Of a stretch of DNA of 14,081 bases, positions 12,815 through 14,081 are shown piece after piece. The notes under the pieces were generated by a model. It saw only the letters and a list, made by a program, of their open reading frames with translations, was not told where the DNA came from and ran no database searches. Both the position numbers and the translations under genes were made by a program. The stretch lies in NCBI GenBank assembly GCA_016212245.1, contig JACRGU010000060.1:1-14081 (forward strand). Reading direction: 5' to 3'. This stretch comes from Nitrospirota bacterium. Its GTDB lineage: Bacteria; Nitrospirota; Thermodesulfovibrionia; Thermodesulfovibrionales; SM23-35. The first letter of the stretch is position 1. Every line of letters starts with the position of its first letter.

Positions 12815-13012
12815 ATGTTAGAGAGGGTTCTCAGAGGAATAGCAGGTTTTGTGGTATTGATAAGCTTGGGATTGGCTCAGGTGCATTCAGTAAATTGGCT
12901 TATACTTACTGCAATTATGGGGCTGAATCTCTTTCAGTCAGCCTTTACAAACTGGTGACCGATGATGTCAATCCTCAGGGCTATGGGGATAGATGGGAAA
13001 AGTGAGAAGTAG
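12815..13012 (+). CDS. YgaP-type (DUF2892) membrane selenoprotein, in-frame UGA = Sec48
   Basis: A 65-aa small membrane protein of the DUF2892/YgaP transmembrane type. It opens MLERVLRGIAGFVVLISLGL and has the family's second helix (WLILTAIMGLNLFQSAFT). In this family the second helix ends in a cysteine followed by proline (F-C-P). Here the frame reads N-W-UGA-P-M-M-S-I-L-R-A-M-G-I and continues to a TAG at 13010, so UGA (12956-12958) stands exactly at the conserved Cys and would encode Sec48. GGGGAGG (12802-12808) lies 6 nt before the ATG. A SECIS-like hairpin follows at 12971-12990. In E. coli YgaP this membrane piece is fused to rhodanese; here the rhodanese is a separate gene two places upstream. 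The longer overlapping frame at 12787-13005 has no family features. Confidence 0.85.
12971..12990 (+). promoter_or_regulatory. Bacterial SECIS-like hairpin for the YgaP-type selenoprotein
   Basis: ATCCTCA (12971-12977) pairs with TGGGGAT (12984-12990), seven pairs with one G-U, closing the 6-nt loop GGGCTA. Beyond an A-A mismatch two more pairs (TC/GA) extend the stem. The loop starts 20 nt after the UGA and begins with G's. Stem length, loop length and distance are nearly the same as in the hairpin at 4641-4660, although the sequences are unrelated. Confidence 0.78.
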
Positions 13013-13045
13013 GAAGTTAGGAAGTGAGAGATAGGAAGTAAAAGA
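13003..13045 (+). repeat. Degenerate GAAGT tandem repeat
   Basis: A run of units such as GAGAAGTAGGAAGTTAGGAAGT. It supplies the last codons and TAG stop of the YgaP-type selenoprotein and continues into the spacer, so the extreme C-terminus of that protein is repeat-derived. Confidence 0.6.
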
Positions 13046-13059
13046 ATATAACGACTATT

Positions 13060-13137
13060 GTCATTCCTGCGAAGGCAGGAATCCAGACTTGTCCCTGCGA
13101 CGGGAAACTCTGGATTCCGTGTCAAGCACGGAATGAC
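13060..13137. repeat. GTCATTCC...GGAATGAC palindromic repeat, copy C
   Basis: A 78-bp copy with left half GTCATTCCTGCGAAGGCAGG, a central small hairpin (CCCTGCGACGGG), and the right half CTGGATTCCGTGTCAAGCAC followed by GGAATGAC. The right half is identical to that of copy B, so these two are recent relatives. Confidence 0.85.
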
Positions 13138-13164
13138 AGAAAAAAGGAAAAGAGGAGGGTTAAG

Positions 13165-13968
13165 ATGTTCAGGCTCTTGATTGTGTTACTCACACTGCTT
13201 CTGCCTCTTGAGGCATTTGCCCTCACAGCAGAAGAGGTAATAAAAAAATCACAGGCAGCCTTTTTCTATTCTGGCAAGGACTTCAAGGCAAGGGTATTGA
13301 TGAAGCTCATAAGCAAAGGAGGTCAGGAGAGGATAAGAGAGCTTACAATGTTGAGAAAGAATTATGGAGAGGTAGGAGGCAATCAAAAGTATTTTATCTA
13401 CTTCTTTCAACCGGCAGATGTTAAGGATATGACTTTTATGGTCTATAAGTATCCTGCAAAAGATGATGACAGGTGGCTCTTTGTTCCTGCGATCAACATG
13501 GTCAGAAGAATTGCTGCACAGGATAAGCGTTCAAGCTTTGTCGGCTCTGATTTCACATATGAGGATGTCTCTGGAAGGGATATAGAAGATGATACACATG
13601 AAATCAAAGAAGCCAGTAGCCAGTTGCCAGTAGCCAGTGAAAAAAGGGATTGTTATGTAATAAAAAGCACTCCAAAGGCTGGCGATGTGGATTATAGTTA
13701 TAAAATCTCGTGGATTGACAAGGCCAATTTTCTACCTCTTAAGGAAGAATACTATGACAAAAAAGGCGAACTTTATAAGGTGTTCTCTGCCGACGAAATA
13801 AAGGATATAAAAGGCTTCCCAACCGTCATAAAGAGGACAATGAAAAATCTCCAGAGCGGGCATCAGACAGAGGTCACATTCATAAAGGCAGATTATAACA
13901 TTGGGCTTGAGGACGCTCTATTCAGCGAGAGATTTTTAAAACAACCACCCAAAAAGTGGATAGATTGA
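13165..13968 (+). CDS. Periplasmic LolA-like outer membrane lipoprotein-sorting protein
   Basis: A 267-aa protein with a signal peptide (MFRLLIVLLTLLLPLEAFA, cut near residue 19) and the LolA_like fold of the family commonly called outer membrane lipoprotein-sorting protein. Hallmarks are the DRWLFVPAINMVRRIAAQDK segment followed by SSFVGSDFTYEDVSGRD, then a C-terminal half with YYDKKGELYKVFSADEIKDI and FPTVIKRTMKN. These proteins usually accompany RND/MMPL exporters and are thought to carry lipids across the periplasm, which fits the exporter at 7891. GAGGAGGG precedes the ATG. Residues about 149-158 (SSQLPVAS region) come from an in-frame short repeat. Ends in UGA. Confidence 0.9.
   Translation: MFRLLIVLLTLLLPLEAFALTAEEVIKKSQAAFFYSGKDFKARVLMKLISKGGQERIRELTMLRKNYGEVGGNQKYFIYFFQPADVKDMTFMVYKYPAKDDDRWLFVPAINMVRRIAAQDKRSSFVGSDFTYEDVSGRDIEDDTHEIKEASSQLPVASEKRDCYVIKSTPKAGDVDYSYKISWIDKANFLPLKEEYYDKKGELYKVFSADEIKDIKGFPTVIKRTMKNLQSGHQTEVTFIKADYNIGLEDALFSERFLKQPPKKWID
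13611..13640 (+). repeat. In-frame CCAGTAG/CCAGTTG tandem repeat in the LolA-like gene
   Basis: Four near-identical 6-7 bp units (GCCAGTAGCCAGTTGCCAGT and continuing) spanning 30 bp, exactly ten codons, in a hydrophilic linker between the SGRD motif and the following strand. It is the same kind of simple-repeat insertion as at 9946-10026. Confidence 0.65.
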
Positions 13969-14034
13969 GGTCAATTTAAATTGCATACCTAACTCTTTGA
14001 GTAGGAGATAAAAAACAAGAAGGAGGATACCAAG

Positions 14035-14081
14035 ATGATACGTGCAAAATACATAATGCACAGGAGGGTTGCAGTAAGACC
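14035..14081 (+). CDS. Start of an unidentified gene (5' fragment only)
   Basis: ATG at 14035 with a strong AAGGAGG site at 14020-14026 (8-nt spacing). Only 15 codons are in the window (MIRAKYIMHRRVAVR), too few for identification. It follows the LolA-like gene by 66 bp and may continue the same operon, where such loci often have an outer-membrane protein. I cannot confirm that here. Confidence 0.55.
   Translation, partial: MIRAKYIMHRRVAVR

Noticed and set aside
4624..12958. A variant genetic code with UGA as Trp or Gly
   Set aside because: Seven genes in the window end cleanly in UGA at family-typical lengths, and both recoded sites replace Cys rather than Trp or Gly.
12787..13005. A 72-aa frame starting in the palindromic repeat
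   Set aside because: It starts inside repeat copy B, has no family features, and overlaps the well-placed YgaP-type frame that has its own ribosome site.
10714..13137. CRISPR array from the three similar repeats
   Set aside because: The copies are palindromic, variable in length, irregularly spaced and separated by genes. There are no regular spacers.

Overview
The window looks like a chromosomal piece of an anaerobic or microaerophilic sulfur-metabolising bacterium. The protein families and moderate, slightly AT-rich composition suggest a Nitrospirota/Thermodesulfovibrionia-like or deltaproteobacteria-like genome. That placement is inference from gene content only.

Layout. Positions 1-2939 (minus strand) carry the type IV pilus motor pair pilB-pilT, with pilT running off the left edge. 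PilB has an N-terminal c-di-GMP-binding MshEN signature. A 213-bp divergent spacer leads to a small Toprim protein overlapping a YraN-family nuclease (3153-3912). From 3930 to the right edge everything reads on the + strand and is dominated by sulfur-trafficking genes: arsR-1, a DsrE/DsrF/DsrH-like (TusDCB-like) trio, a sulfide:quinone oxidoreductase with all three catalytic cysteines, arsR-2, another DsrE-superfamily protein, an RND/MMPL exporter, a small secreted protein, an exported rhodanese, a YeeE/YedE-type thiosulfate/sulfur permease, a tiny YgaP-type membrane protein, a periplasmic LolA-like protein, and the first codons of another gene.

Main discovery. Two genes of the sulfur region are interrupted by an in-frame UGA exactly where their families carry a cysteine. 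Both read on in the same frame to family-typical length, and both have a 7-bp hairpin with a 6-nt G-containing loop about 20 nt after the UGA, which is the geometry of a bacterial SECIS element. They are a DsrE-like protein (4396-4752, Sec77 in a U-G-G-C motif) and a YgaP/DUF2892-type membrane protein (12815-13012, Sec48 in U-P). Seven other genes in the window end in UGA, so UGA is a normal stop here and the recoding must be local. An ordinary gene caller would truncate the first and miss the second. Together with sqr, rhodanese, YeeE and DsrFH they suggest a selenium-dependent sulfane-sulfur relay.

Other structure. A 29-bp ArsR-type operator is nearly identical (25/29) upstream of arsR-1 and of the RND gene, linking the two blocks. 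Two large cloverleaf-like palindromic elements with conserved junctions but different stems flank the dsrF-like gene. A GTCATTCC...GGAATGAC palindromic repeat occurs three times plus a fragment. Short tandem or inverted repeats have inserted in frame into the RND and LolA-like genes.
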